Positions 10,243 to 20,230 of a DNA stretch of 34,898 bases are shown piece after piece (position 1 is the first letter of the stretch; the number at the start of each line of letters is the position of its first letter). The position numbers and the translations under genes were made by a program. The notes under the pieces are model-generated. The model searched no databases and was not told the DNA's origin. It was given only the letters and a program-made list of their open reading frames with translations. The stretch spans positions 1-34,898 of the forward strand of contig JAQWCI010000007.1 of assembly GCA_028706005.1 (NCBI GenBank), read 5' to 3'. Source of the stretch: Lachnospiraceae bacterium. Lineage in GTDB: Bacteria > Bacillota > Clostridia > Lachnospirales > Lachnospiraceae.

Positions 10243-11658
10243 GTGAGTAGCAGAGACGGGAAAAGTCAGATCATTACAGAAATCAGGAGAACAATTGATA
10301 AAAATGCCATGTTGAATGCGGGCGACCACATCATCGTTGCCTTATCGGGCGGCGCTGATTCCGTCTGTCTTCTGGTACTGCTGTGCGAAATAAGGAAAGA
10401 GTATGGTTTTGAAGTGCGTGCAGTACATGTGCATCATGGACTTCGTAAGACCGCTGACAGAGATGAACAATATGTGCGCGATCTTTGCAGCAGACTTGGG
10501 ACACCGCTTGCAGTCCACAGAGTGAGGGCCGCTGAATATGCATCGCAGAGCCACATGAGCGTTGAAGAAGCCGGCAGAGCGCTTCGAATCACGGCTTTCG
10601 ATGAAGAACTGACTAAGTGGAAGACAGAATGCGGCGGGGAAGACACGCAATACAAGATCGCGCTTGCCCATCACATGGAGGACTCGGCTGAGACAGTCCT
10701 TTTTAATCTGTGCAGAGGCTCGTCTCTTTCGGGGATGTGCGGGATAAGACCTGTGAGCGGCAACAGGATCAGACCGCTTATTGACTGCACGAAACAGGAA
10801 ATAACCGGTTGTCTCAAGGACCGCGGCATTGCCTGGTGTGAAGATGAGACGAATACAGATACAGATATCACGCGCAACATGATAAGACTCAGGATAATGC
10901 CGGAACTCACAGGGTATGTCAATAATGAGGCGGCAAAACATATAACTGATGCGGCATCTGACATGCAGGAAGCTGAGGAGTACCTCAGAGCAGAGACAAT
11001 AATAGCGACAGAGCGCTGTTCATCAGAGCCTGGAGTGATAAACGTAAAGCGGCTTCTTGAGGAACCGGTAATTCTGCAGAAACGCGTGCTTTATGAGGCA
11101 CTCGTAAAGACGGCGGGCAGGAAAAAGGACATCGAGCATATACATATTGAGAATATAATGGCTGTGATCAGAAAAGGCGGCAGTGCAAAAGTCACTATGC
11201 CATACGGAATCATGGCTGTAAAAGAATATGATGATCTGCGTTTTACGAAAAACAAGGATGGGCCAGGACAAGGCAGCCGGGATCATGAACATGACACCAT
11301 GCGTGAAGCAGGACACGAGGTATACGCACAGCGTGTATTTGCAGTAGATGGGATGCTTTCAAAGATCCCTGATGGAAAGTATACGAAATGGTTCGATTAT
11401 GATAGAATAACTTCGTCTCTTGTGCTGAGAACAAGGGAAAAGGGCGATTATATCACACTTTCAGAAGACGGAAAGCGCAAGATGATATCGAGATTCATGA
11501 TAGATGAGAAGATCGCTCCCCGTGACAGAGATCTGATGATAATGCCGGCTGACGGCAGTGAGATACTCTGGATCCCGGGCTACAGGATAAGTGCAAGATA
11601 TAGGATAAGCGAAACCACAAAGAACATACTCGAAATAACGCTCAAATACGTGTTTTAA
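10243..11658 (+). CDS. tilS: tRNA(Ile)-lysidine synthetase
   Basis: PP-loop IIVALSGGADSVCLLVLL, VHVHHGLR, ALAHHMEDSAETVLFNLCRGSSLSGMCGI; GTG start; adjacent to hpt and ftsH. Confidence 0.95.
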   Translation: MSSRDGKSQIITEIRRTIDKNAMLNAGDHIIVALSGGADSVCLLVLLCEIRKEYGFEVRAVHVHHGLRKTADRDEQYVRDLCSRLGTPLAVHRVRAAEYASQSHMSVEEAGRALRITAFDEELTKWKTECGGEDTQYKIALAHHMEDSAETVLFNLCRGSSLSGMCGIRPVSGNRIRPLIDCTKQEITGCLKDRGIAWCEDETNTDTDITRNMIRLRIMPELTGYVNNEAAKHITDAASDMQEAEEYLRAETIIATERCSSEPGVINVKRLLEEPVILQKRVLYEALVKTAGRKKDIEHIHIENIMAVIRKGGSAKVTMPYGIMAVKEYDDLRFTKNKDGPGQGSRDHEHDTMREAGHEVYAQRVFAVDGMLSKIPDGKYTKWFDYDRITSSLVLRTREKGDYITLSEDGKRKMISRFMIDEKIAPRDRDLMIMPADGSEILWIPGYRISARYRISETTKNILEITLKYVF

Positions 11659-11680
11659 CGCGTTGGAATGAAAGGAAATT

Positions 11681-12217
11681 ATGTCAGATACCATACGGGT
11701 CATGATTACAGAGGAAGAAGTAGAAGAAAAGATTCGCAGCCTCGGAGAACAGATATCAAGAGATTATGAGGGAAAATCGGTGATGCTGATCGGCATCCTT
11801 AAGGGAGCGAGCTTTTTCATGTGTGAACTCGCAAAGAGAATAACAGTGCCGGTCTTTATCGACTTCATGTCGGTATCGAGCTATGGGAACAGCTCGAAAT
11901 CCAGCGGTGTCGTGAGGATCAATATGGATATCAACGAGCCTGTCGAAGGCAAGGATATCATTATTGTGGAAGATATCGTTGACACAGGCAGGACGCTTAA
12001 TTATCTGATGGAGCTTATGCGCGGGCGCGGAGCAAATTCCATAAAGATCGCGACGCTGCTCGACAAACCTGATCGCCGCGTTGTTGACCTCATACCGGAT
12101 TATGCCGGATTCTCGATCCCTAATGAGTTCGTAGTCGGGTGGGGAATGGACTATGCGCAGAAATACAGAAATCTCCCGTATGTTGGAGTTGTAGAACTGG
12201 AAGCAAAAGATAAATAA
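11681..12217 (+). CDS. hpt: Hypoxanthine phosphoribosyltransferase
   Basis: [20 protein letters not shown]-binding loop; [23 protein letters not shown]. Confidence 0.97.
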   Translation: MSDTIRVMITEEEVEEKIRSLGEQISRDYEGKSVMLIGILKGASFFMCELAKRITVPVFIDFMSVSSYGNSSKSSGVVRINMDINEPVEGKDIIIVEDIVDTGRTLNYLMELMRGRGANSIKIATLLDKPDRRVVDLIPDYAGFSIPNEFVVGWGMDYAQKYRNLPYVGVVELEAKDK

Positions 12218-12227
12218 TCTACACCTG

Positions 12228-14117
12228 ATGGTGCAGATGGAGCAGAATCAAAAGAGAGAAAGTCAGAGGCTATACATCTTGGAAAGCAAAAATCAGAAGA
12301 ATACATCAAATTCATATTTCTGGGTAGGACTTATAATACTGTTTGCTGTGATACTGGTCACACAGGTCCTCAGGGAAAGTGTTACAAGTTCAGCAGTAAG
12401 CTATACCATGGTCGATTTCGAGAATGACATTGAGCAGGGCAACATAGCGTCGGTCATCATAGTCCCGAATCAGCAGACACCGACGGGATCTGCAAAGATT
12501 ACTTTGAAGAACGGCAATACACAGATCCTCCATACTACAGATGTTACGGTCGCCGAGAATATGGCGCGCGAGGCAGATCTTGATCCTGTAGTCAGCGAGG
12601 TGCAGCAGGACAGCTGGTTCCTGACAAGCGTTCTGCCGATATTAATTGTAGCGGTGGTATGTCTGTTCTTCTTCTTTATGATGAGCGCACAGAGCATGGG
12701 AAATGGCGGCACGAACCAGAAGATGATGAACTTTGGCAAGAGCAAAGCCAGAATGTCTGATGCCAAAAACAACAAGACAACACTCAAGGACGTCGCAGGT
12801 CTTGAAGAGGAAAAGGAAGAACTTGGAGAGATAATAGACTTCCTCAAGAATCCCGGGAAATACACGTCCATAGGCGCAAGGATACCGAAAGGCGTTCTTC
12901 TCGAAGGAGCGCCCGGAACAGGCAAAACTCTTCTTGCGAGAGCTGTTGCAGGTGAGGCGGGAGTGCCGTTCTTCAGCATCTCAGGTTCTGATTTTGTTGA
13001 GATGTTCGTGGGTGTCGGCGCGTCAAGAGTAAGAGATATGTTCGAGGACGCCAAGAAAAATGCGCCCTGTATTGTTTTTATAGATGAGATAGACGCTGTT
13101 GCCAGAAGAAGAGGCACCGGTGTCGGCGGCGGCCATGATGAGAGAGAGCAGACACTTAATCAGCTGCTCGTAGAGATGGACGGCTTCGGAACAAATGAAG
13201 GCATCATTGTCATGGCAGCGACGAACAGAGTTGATATCCTTGACCCGGCTATACTCAGACCGGGACGTTTTGACAGAAAAATCAGTGTTTCACTTCCGGA
13301 TGTGCGGGGCAGAGAAGAGATCCTCAAAGTACATGCAAGAGGCAAGAAACTTGCTGAGGATGTAGATCTCGGAGAAATTGCACGAACGACAGCAGGATTC
13401 TCAGGAGCTGATCTCGAGAATCTTCTGAACGAAGCGGCAATACATGCCGCTGCTGCAAACAGGCAGTTCGTAAATCAGGAAGATATAAAGGAAGCTTTCA
13501 TCAAGGTCGGAATAGGGACAGAGAAACACAGCAGGGTCATTTCTGACAAAGAAAAGAAGATCACGGCGTATCATGAGGCCGGACATGCGATATTGTTCCA
13601 CGAACTGCCTGATGTCGGACCTGTATATACGGTATCTATAATACCGACAGGACTGGGGGCGGCGGGGTACACGATGCCGTTACCTGAGAAAGATGAAATG
13701 TTCCTCACCAGAGGCAAGATGCTGCAGAGTATTATGGTAAGCCTCGGAGGAAGAATTGCCGAGGAACTCGTGCTTGATGATATAACGACAGGCGCGTCAT
13801 CTGATATCAAGCAGGCGACTAGCCAGGCTCGCAATATGGTCACAAGGTACGGAATGTCAGCGGCGCTTGGAACGGTCAATTACGAACAGGAAGAGGAAGA
13901 TGTTTTCCTCGGATATGACCTCGGGCACTCGAGCCGTACATCGGAACTCATGGCTGGCGAGATTGATAAGGAAATAAGATCCATAGTGGAAGATTGCTAC
14001 AAGAAGGCAACTGATATAATAGCCGCACACCGCGACGTGCTCGATAAGGCAGCAGCCCTGCTAATTGAAAAAGAGAAGATATCAGGTGCTGAATTTGATG
14101 CTCTTTTTCAGCAATAA
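12228..14117 (+). CDS. ftsH: ATP-dependent zinc metalloprotease FtsH
   Basis: Two N-terminal TM segments, Walker [22 protein letters not shown], and HEAGH zinc motif. Confidence 0.98.
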   Translation: MVQMEQNQKRESQRLYILESKNQKNTSNSYFWVGLIILFAVILVTQVLRESVTSSAVSYTMVDFENDIEQGNIASVIIVPNQQTPTGSAKITLKNGNTQILHTTDVTVAENMAREADLDPVVSEVQQDSWFLTSVLPILIVAVVCLFFFFMMSAQSMGNGGTNQKMMNFGKSKARMSDAKNNKTTLKDVAGLEEEKEELGEIIDFLKNPGKYTSIGARIPKGVLLEGAPGTGKTLLARAVAGEAGVPFFSISGSDFVEMFVGVGASRVRDMFEDAKKNAPCIVFIDEIDAVARRRGTGVGGGHDEREQTLNQLLVEMDGFGTNEGIIVMAATNRVDILDPAILRPGRFDRKISVSLPDVRGREEILKVHARGKKLAEDVDLGEIARTTAGFSGADLENLLNEAAIHAAAANRQFVNQEDIKEAFIKVGIGTEKHSRVISDKEKKITAYHEAGHAILFHELPDVGPVYTVSIIPTGLGAAGYTMPLPEKDEMFLTRGKMLQSIMVSLGGRIAEELVLDDITTGASSDIKQATSQARNMVTRYGMSAALGTVNYEQEEEDVFLGYDLGHSSRTSELMAGEIDKEIRSIVEDCYKKATDIIAAHRDVLDKAAALLIEKEKISGAEFDALFQQ

Positions 14118-14259
14118 TTCACAAAAATAGCCTGGCCGTTTTGTTAAGTTTGTGAAAACTGAATATTTACCCAAATATGGGCGGGTGTTAGTATACTACT
14201 TGTAACCCCCCAATACATTATAAGTTTTGCTATATACCATTAGAAGAATAATCTTCTGT

Positions 14260-14293
14260 AAAAAAGACAGTCCCCCCAAGCACTGTCTTTTTT
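14260..14293. terminator. Strong, potentially bidirectional terminator after ftsH
   Basis: AAAAAAGACAGT-ccccccaagc-ACTGTCTTTTTT, perfect 12-bp inverted repeat with A and T tails. Confidence 0.85.
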
Positions 14294-14437
14294 ATTGTCT
14301 CAAAACGTATTATGATAAGGCCATGACTCCCATGTCATTACATATCAGGCTTCTGCCCGCGATGAGCAGGATCAGAAGAAACCAGGCTTAATTCAAAAGC
14401 TTTATTTGTGTTATGCAAAAACATAAGGAGAAACGTA

Positions 14438-15646
14438 ATGAATGATGATATCAGAATAGGCATTATAGGTCTCGGCTGCAGGGGAATGGCACTGCTTGGG
14501 GATGTGATGCTGCCACAGGGAGTAAGAGTAGCGGCAGTCTGTGATATGTATGAAGACCGCAGGGATCAGGCGGCAGATATGGTGACAGGAGCCGGACAGG
14601 CGGATCCATTCAGAACAGCGGATTATCACGAAATTCTTAAGAGAGACGACATAGATGCAGTAGTAGTGACTGCCGCGTGGGAGGCTCATATCAAGGTGGC
14701 CTGTGAGGCTATGCAGGCGGGAAAATATGTCGGTATTGAGGCAGGCGGGGCGTACAGCGTCGAGGACTGCTGGAAACTTGTTGCTGTCAAAGAGGAGACA
14801 GGCTCAGAGTGCATGTTACTCGAGAACTGCTGTTACGGCAGGGACGAGCTTATGGTCATGAACATGGTGAGACAGGGACTTTTCGGAGAAGTCGTGCACT
14901 GCCAGGGCGGATACAGGCACGATCTTAGAGCAGAAGTGGCGGGCGGCAGAGAGAACAGACACTACAGGTTCATGAATTATCTGGACAGGAACTGCGAGAA
15001 CTACCCGACGCATGAGCTCGGCCCGATAGCAAACGTGCTGGGCATTAACAGAGGCAACAGAATGCTTAGCCTGACTTCGACTGCGTCCAAAGCAGCGGGT
15101 CTCCACGAGTATCTGTTGCGCGAAAAAGGCGAAGACTACGATGCGACCAACATGAATTTTCAGCAGGGAGACATTGTGACCACAGTAATCAAGTGCGCTC
15201 ACGGCGAAACCATATCACTCACGCTGGATACCACTCTTCCAAGATTTTATTCAAGAGGCTTTCATGTTCAGGGAACAAAGGGCATGTACATGGAGGACAA
15301 CAGGAGTATTTTCATCGACGGCAAAGACAACAGCTATGATTTCAAGTGGAAAGAGCAATGGAACAACGTCGACAGATACTATGACGAATACGACCATCCG
15401 ATCTGGAAAGAATACATAAAAGAAGGCATTAAGGGACAGCATGACGGAATAGACTGGCTCGTTTTCAAGGCTTTTTTCAATGCGGTCAGAGCCAAAACAT
15501 CTGTACCGATCGATGTATATGATGCCGCTGCGTGGATGAGCATAACACCGCTCAGCGAGCAGAGCATATCGACGGGAAGTATGCCGGTCGCAATACCAGA
15601 CTTTACAAACGGAGCATGGATGAGGAGAAAACAGTGGGAGCCATGA
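14438..15646 (+). CDS. Gfo/Idh/MocA family oxidoreductase (GH109-like)
   Basis: IGIIGLGCRGMALL NAD-binding motif; NYPTHELGPIANVLGINRGNRM resembles the GH109 YPTHGLGP region; ATG 14438 preceded by AAGGAG. Confidence 0.88.
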   Translation: MNDDIRIGIIGLGCRGMALLGDVMLPQGVRVAAVCDMYEDRRDQAADMVTGAGQADPFRTADYHEILKRDDIDAVVVTAAWEAHIKVACEAMQAGKYVGIEAGGAYSVEDCWKLVAVKEETGSECMLLENCCYGRDELMVMNMVRQGLFGEVVHCQGGYRHDLRAEVAGGRENRHYRFMNYLDRNCENYPTHELGPIANVLGINRGNRMLSLTSTASKAAGLHEYLLREKGEDYDATNMNFQQGDIVTTVIKCAHGETISLTLDTTLPRFYSRGFHVQGTKGMYMEDNRSIFIDGKDNSYDFKWKEQWNNVDRYYDEYDHPIWKEYIKEGIKGQHDGIDWLVFKAFFNAVRAKTSVPIDVYDAAAWMSITPLSEQSISTGSMPVAIPDFTNGAWMRRKQWEP

Positions 15647-16437
15647 GTGAGCTTTGCAGCGCCATTTCCCTGAGCCCTGAAGCAGTGGCCTGTGTTGAAA
15701 AAGTCAGAATAAGTGAAGAGGAATACTACGATAAAAGAAAACTATTCCGCGAGGACAGGGAGGCATTCTGGAGGGAGATCCTTGGCAGAAGCAACTACAG
15801 GATACTGTTCCTGCATTATTATCTGCGGTTTGCCTGCGATGCTTATGATGATTACCTGTCACAGGGACTGACCAGGGAAATATATTTTGATACTTTTCGT
15901 GACATAGAATACTGGTGTGCCAATTGTTTTGACAGATACGGAGAGTACGGAATTGCCGATTATGAGTGGATAGCAAAACTCATGGCTCCTGAGGTCATAA
16001 GGCTGGGGCGGCTCGAATATGAGGCTGTGACGCTGAAAAGAGACATTTCTGTGCCTGATCTGTTCCTGCCAAAAGGAAAGAAGATCATTTTCGTCCACAT
16101 TCCACAGGGCAGCAGGCTGGATGATGAGTCAGTGGGAGAATCGCTTAAGACGGCGCGGCAAAGGTACGGCGCCGGTGAAGTATTCGCATGTTATTCATGG
16201 CTTATGTACCCGGGGATCATGAATATCATTCCCAGGAATAGCAACATTGCTCTTTTCCAGAAAAGATTTGACATAAAAGGTGCCGATGAAAACGACAGAC
16301 AGGCCGAGGAGAGAGTTTTCGGACAGGCACTTGACGATCCGGCACATTACCCAGAAAGAACTGCGCTGCAAAGAAATATGAAACAATATCTGCTTTCGGG
16401 ACACAGCCTTGGCTGCGGGTTCGGGATTCTGAAATGA
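15643..16437 (+). CDS. Acyltransferase-like protein (NAT_N / GNAT_C two-domain type)
   Basis: MSELCSAISLSPEAV... start overlaps the upstream stop (ATGAgtgA); overall resemblance to GNAT-like acyltransferase-domain proteins (KKIIFVHIPQGSRLDDESVGESLKTAR...CYSWLMYPG). Confidence 0.65.
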   Translation: MSELCSAISLSPEAVACVEKVRISEEEYYDKRKLFREDREAFWREILGRSNYRILFLHYYLRFACDAYDDYLSQGLTREIYFDTFRDIEYWCANCFDRYGEYGIADYEWIAKLMAPEVIRLGRLEYEAVTLKRDISVPDLFLPKGKKIIFVHIPQGSRLDDESVGESLKTARQRYGAGEVFACYSWLMYPGIMNIIPRNSNIALFQKRFDIKGADENDRQAEERVFGQALDDPAHYPERTALQRNMKQYLLSGHSLGCGFGILK

Positions 16438-16443
16438 CAGGCA

Positions 16444-16471
16444 AGGTCCGTGTTAAGTCACGGGCCTTTTT
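16444..16471 (+). terminator. Rho-independent terminator after the acyltransferase-like gene
   Basis: AGGTCCGTG-ttaagt-CACGGGCCT stem (one T-G wobble) followed by TTTTT. Confidence 0.85.
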
Positions 16472-16476
16472 CTTTA

Positions 16477-16627
16477 CAGTTCACTGGCCTGCTCCATGGT
16501 TAAAGTGTTCGTTTGAGTTTGTCCATCTCAGCTCTCATACATAGTGAATGCATGCCAGTGAACTGGCATCACTGCCTGGACTTGTCTTATTCTGACATTT
16601 CCAGGCGCAAGGTCAGAATAAGACAAG
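16477..16627. repeat. Cluster of inverted repeats in the ABC-operon leader
   Basis: CAGTTCACTGGC (16477-16488) is inverted relative to 16554-16565; ATGCCAGT-ga-ACTGGCAT (16552-16569); GCCTGGA/TCCAGGC (16574-16580/16600-16606) interleaved with perfect 16-bp CTTGTCTTATTCTGAC/GTCAGAATAAGACAAG (16581-16596/16612-16627). Confidence 0.85.
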
Positions 16628-16796
16628 TATGGTGTAAATGACGTCAGAAAAAGGCAAGAATCCGGTAGTTTAACTTATTCATCTAAAGGAGCGCAATTGC
16701 TAGAATGCAGTTGTAAGACATGGGAACGCGATGCAAAAAGGGGTTTGCGTCGCACAACATACACCGGTGCAATGCGCTTCGGTATGGGAGAAAAGT

Positions 16797-18200
16797 ATGA
16801 ATAAGAAAAAGGCATTATCACTTGTTTTGGTCACTGCACTTGCAGGATCAGCGCTGATCACAGGGTGCGGATCACAGAGCACGGCATCAACAGATACAGC
16901 GGCAACAACAGCAGCTACGCAGGAAAGCGCTGCTGCGGAAAGCACGGCAGCTGCGGAAACAGAAACAGCAAATGGCGAGCTTCCGACAATCAAATTTGTC
17001 CACGGCTATTATCAGACAGCAGAGGAATGGCCGGCAGCTGAAGTTATGAGACAGATTTACGCTGATTTCGCGGAACTCCACAAAGATGAATACACATTTG
17101 AGGCAGTGGCGGATGAGACAGGCGGCGAGGGCATATACAACACGGCGCTCAACGATCTCAGTTCAGGAGAGTTTTATGACATCGCTGATTTCGGCGGCTG
17201 GGACATCACACCTGTAGCTTCAGAAGCAGGAGCAATCCTTGATCTCAAGCCTTATCTCGATGAGGATCAGGCATTCAAGGATGGAGTAGGCGTCTGCTAC
17301 GATCAGAACCTCACAGATGACGGCAAGATCTACACAGTACGTGAGCAGGTAGAGGCAATCGGTTTCTGGTACAACGAGAACCTGTTCAACGAGGCAGGAG
17401 CTGACACACCTGACAAATGGCAGACATGGGATGATTTCAATACAGCTGTTGATAAACTTGTGGCAGCAGGCATCAATCCTTTCGGTCTGAACGGCGGCTG
17501 GCCGTCAAACATTCTCACAGGTGCAAGCCTTCAGAGAAATGAAGCTTCAAGAGAGTTTTACCAGAACGGACTTAATGTGACAGATTTCAATACTGACGCA
17601 TTCAAAGAGACAGTAGCATTCATGCAGGACGATGCGCTCGGCAAGATAGATACAGCATATTTCGGACCCGGCGGAGATGATGACAACGCTTATACTGATA
17701 CCTTCAAAGAAGGAAAGTCAGCAATGCTCTTTAACGGCGTATGGGCAGCAGGCGACGCAGCAGAAGTTGACGGTGCTAAGCCGGCAGTGTTCCCGACAGA
17801 TGAGCCCGGCAAGAAGGCAGCTCTTATGACAGGCGGATGCGGACTTGTTGTTTCATCAAAACTTGATGAAGCCCAGACAGCGGCAGCAATTGATTTCCTC
17901 AAGTACATGACAAGCCCTGAGATAGCGGCAAAGATAGTTGAAGCGGGCGTAGGCATGGCTCCTTCCACAACAGTGGACTATAAAGCAATTGAAGGAAATG
18001 TAACTGACGCAGCAGGAAAGCTCCTTGTTGAGGCATGCAACCTCTGCCAGAGCGCTGATTATCAGTCAGTTGGATTCGGAACAGCATTCGGCGGCGGTAT
18101 TGAAGGCGAAATGAGCGCCAAGTATGCAGGTCTTAAGGATGGATCAAAGACACCTGACGATGTAGCTCAGGAACTCAACGATTTTGTAGCAGCTGAGTAA
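16797..18200 (+). CDS. Carbohydrate ABC transporter substrate-binding lipoprotein (CUT1)
   Basis: MNKKKALSLVLVTALAGSALITGCGS lipobox; SBP family 1-like body (DIADFGGWDITPVASEAGAILDLKPYL, IGFWYNENLFNEAG); followed by two permeases. Confidence 0.93.
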   Translation: MNKKKALSLVLVTALAGSALITGCGSQSTASTDTAATTAATQESAAAESTAAAETETANGELPTIKFVHGYYQTAEEWPAAEVMRQIYADFAELHKDEYTFEAVADETGGEGIYNTALNDLSSGEFYDIADFGGWDITPVASEAGAILDLKPYLDEDQAFKDGVGVCYDQNLTDDGKIYTVREQVEAIGFWYNENLFNEAGADTPDKWQTWDDFNTAVDKLVAAGINPFGLNGGWPSNILTGASLQRNEASREFYQNGLNVTDFNTDAFKETVAFMQDDALGKIDTAYFGPGGDDDNAYTDTFKEGKSAMLFNGVWAAGDAAEVDGAKPAVFPTDEPGKKAALMTGGCGLVVSSKLDEAQTAAAIDFLKYMTSPEIAAKIVEAGVGMAPSTTVDYKAIEGNVTDAAGKLLVEACNLCQSADYQSVGFGTAFGGGIEGEMSAKYAGLKDGSKTPDDVAQELNDFVAAE

Positions 18201-18232
18201 TAAGAACAGTAATTATTAACAGGCAGTAGTAT

Positions 18233-18262
18233 ACAGGGAAGCCGGAAAGGCTTCCCTGTTTT
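18233..18262 (+). terminator. Intercistronic hairpin between SBP and permease genes (attenuator or 3'-stabilising stem)
   Basis: ACAGGGAAGCC-ggaaa-GGCTTCCCTGT perfect 11-bp stem followed by TTT. Confidence 0.7.
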
Positions 18263-18314
18263 AGAGAGAAGGCCGTGAGCATTTGCAATACCGCTCAGGC
18301 AAGGAGGAAATCCT

Positions 18315-19214
18315 GTGAAAAACAAGCAGAAGAGTATTTTTATAATTGTTTTCCTGCTTCCGTGTATCATAATGTGGCTCCTGATCTATGCATATCCTCT
18401 GGCAAATATCATTGTCACATCTTTCTGCAACTGGAATTACAAGAATTTTACGGCGCCGGAGTTTCCCGGTGTTGCTCATATGTTCGACAACTACATCAAA
18501 TTGTTCACACTGGACAATAATTTCAAGATGGGTCTTATAAATTCACTGAAATGGGTCGTCCTGACGCTTATAGTTCAGGTCCCGTTCACGCTTCTTGTAG
18601 CACTTGTTTTGTCCAAAAAACCACGTGGGTGGAGATTTACAAGAAACGCATTCGTAATCCCTAATATCATTTCATCAGCGGCAATCGGCCTTATCTTTAT
18701 GAATCTGTACAGCCCTTCACGCGGAATCGTGACGGAAATCTGCAATTTCTTCGTGCCAGGCAGCAATGTCAGTGTACTTACGGATTCAAGATATGCTTTC
18801 TGGGGCGTGACATTTTCATTCATTCTTTACGGCGGAACGAACTGTATCCTTCTGCTGACTCAGATATTCTCAATTGATCCATCGATGATAGAGGCGGCAA
18901 AGGTCGATGGCGCGAGCAATGGTCAGATAGACACGAAGATAATAATGCCGCTCCTGCGCCCGATGATAGGAACAGTGGCAGTGCTTGCTGCAAATTACGG
19001 ACTGCTCCTCTACAACGAGATCGCACTTATAACAAGAGGCGGCCCGGACAACAGCACATATTCCCTCAGCTACTATATTTACAAGACAGCTCTCGGCAGC
19101 ACGAAACTCAACTTTGCCAGAGGCAACGCGGCGGGCGTAGTCCAGTTCATACTTGGGATACTTCTCGTCGGTGCACTCAATAAGTTATTCAGGACGAATG
19201 AGTCAGAGGTATAA
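18315..19214 (+). CDS. Sugar ABC transporter permease (UgpA/MalF-type)
   Basis: Six TM-like segments; EAAKVDGASNGQIDTKIIMPLLRP EAA loop; GTG start with AAGGAGG. Confidence 0.94.
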   Translation: MKNKQKSIFIIVFLLPCIIMWLLIYAYPLANIIVTSFCNWNYKNFTAPEFPGVAHMFDNYIKLFTLDNNFKMGLINSLKWVVLTLIVQVPFTLLVALVLSKKPRGWRFTRNAFVIPNIISSAAIGLIFMNLYSPSRGIVTEICNFFVPGSNVSVLTDSRYAFWGVTFSFILYGGTNCILLLTQIFSIDPSMIEAAKVDGASNGQIDTKIIMPLLRPMIGTVAVLAANYGLLLYNEIALITRGGPDNSTYSLSYYIYKTALGSTKLNFARGNAAGVVQFILGILLVGALNKLFRTNESEV

Positions 19215-19306
19215 AGACAGCATTGCCCGGAAATCGCACAAGCGAAATTCCGGATTGAGCCTGCGGCATGGTATGAATTCAAGATTGAAAGCGCGGAGAA
19301 AATATT

Positions 19307-20119
19307 ATGAGACGATTTCTGGCAAGATTTTTAGAGTATTTCGTGATGTTAGTAGTTCTTATTATTTCAATATATCCGATATGGTGGGTTTTTATATCAT
19401 CATTTAAAGCCAACCCCGGCGGTCTGGCACTTCCGGATGTATGGGTGTTTGACGGTTATAAGACCATCTTCACCAGCCTGAATATTCAACAGTACTTCAT
19501 GAACAGCATCATTGTAGCGGTGGCGTCAACTATCATAAGCGTTCTGATAGTGAGCCTTGCAGCATATGTTTCCGCAAGAATGGAGTTCAAGGGCAAGTCG
19601 ATAATATCACTTATGTTCGCTACGACACTCTTTATCCCGGCTGTTTCAATAAGCTTTCCCATTTACAGAATGCTGGGCGATCTGGGGCTGAAAGACACAA
19701 GGATAGGACTTGTTTTTGTATATTCCGGTCTTGGTATAGCGGTCACATATTTCATAATCCGCAGCTATTTCCTCACGATTCCCAAGGAGATGGAAGAGGC
19801 GGCAAGAATAGACGGATGCAGCTACTATGCGACATTCTTCAAGATCATAGTACCGATTGCAAAACCGGGACTTTCGACTGCAGCGATCCTTGTTTTCCTC
19901 AACAACTGGAACGAATACTACTTCGCATCCATATTGCTCAAGAGTAAAGACAAAATGACATTGCCGGCATTGCTCGGTCAGTTTACGACAGCGTATTCCA
20001 AAAATCTCAATGGTATGTTCTCGGCGATAATCGTCACGGTTGTTCCTACTATTGTTGTTTTCTGTCTGCTGTCTGAAACCTTTGTAAAGTCGTTGACTGC
20101 AGGGGCGGTTAAAGGTTAA
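19307..20119 (+). CDS. Carbohydrate ABC transporter permease (MalG-type)
   Basis: EEAARIDGCSYYATFFKIIVPIAKPGLSTAAILVFLNNWNEYYFA EAA loop and MalG-type C-terminus. Confidence 0.95.
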   Translation: MRRFLARFLEYFVMLVVLIISIYPIWWVFISSFKANPGGLALPDVWVFDGYKTIFTSLNIQQYFMNSIIVAVASTIISVLIVSLAAYVSARMEFKGKSIISLMFATTLFIPAVSISFPIYRMLGDLGLKDTRIGLVFVYSGLGIAVTYFIIRSYFLTIPKEMEEAARIDGCSYYATFFKIIVPIAKPGLSTAAILVFLNNWNEYYFASILLKSKDKMTLPALLGQFTTAYSKNLNGMFSAIIVTVVPTIVVFCLLSETFVKSLTAGAVKG

Positions 20120-20214
20120 TGCGACGTGAAAAGCCGTCGCATACGAAGTTGCGCCGGAGGCGCAACTTCGGGGCAGAGGAATAGCGTAGGTTCTAAAGCG
20201 ACGTGAAAAGCCGT
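20120..20214 (+). repeat. 17-bp direct repeats flanking a long hairpin in the GH29 leader
   Basis: gcgacgtgaaaagccgt at 20121-20137 and 20198-20214; between them CGAAGTTGCGCC-gga-GGCGCAACTTCG (20144-20170); the first copy also forms TGCGACG...CGTCGCA (20120-20141). Confidence 0.85.
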
Positions 20215-20230
20215 AAAAATTGGAGGATTT

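Noticed and set aside
19286-19304. Possible CcpA cre site (ttgaaagcgcggagaaaa)
   Set aside because: Only the left half matches the cre consensus; the right half lacks the expected CA end.
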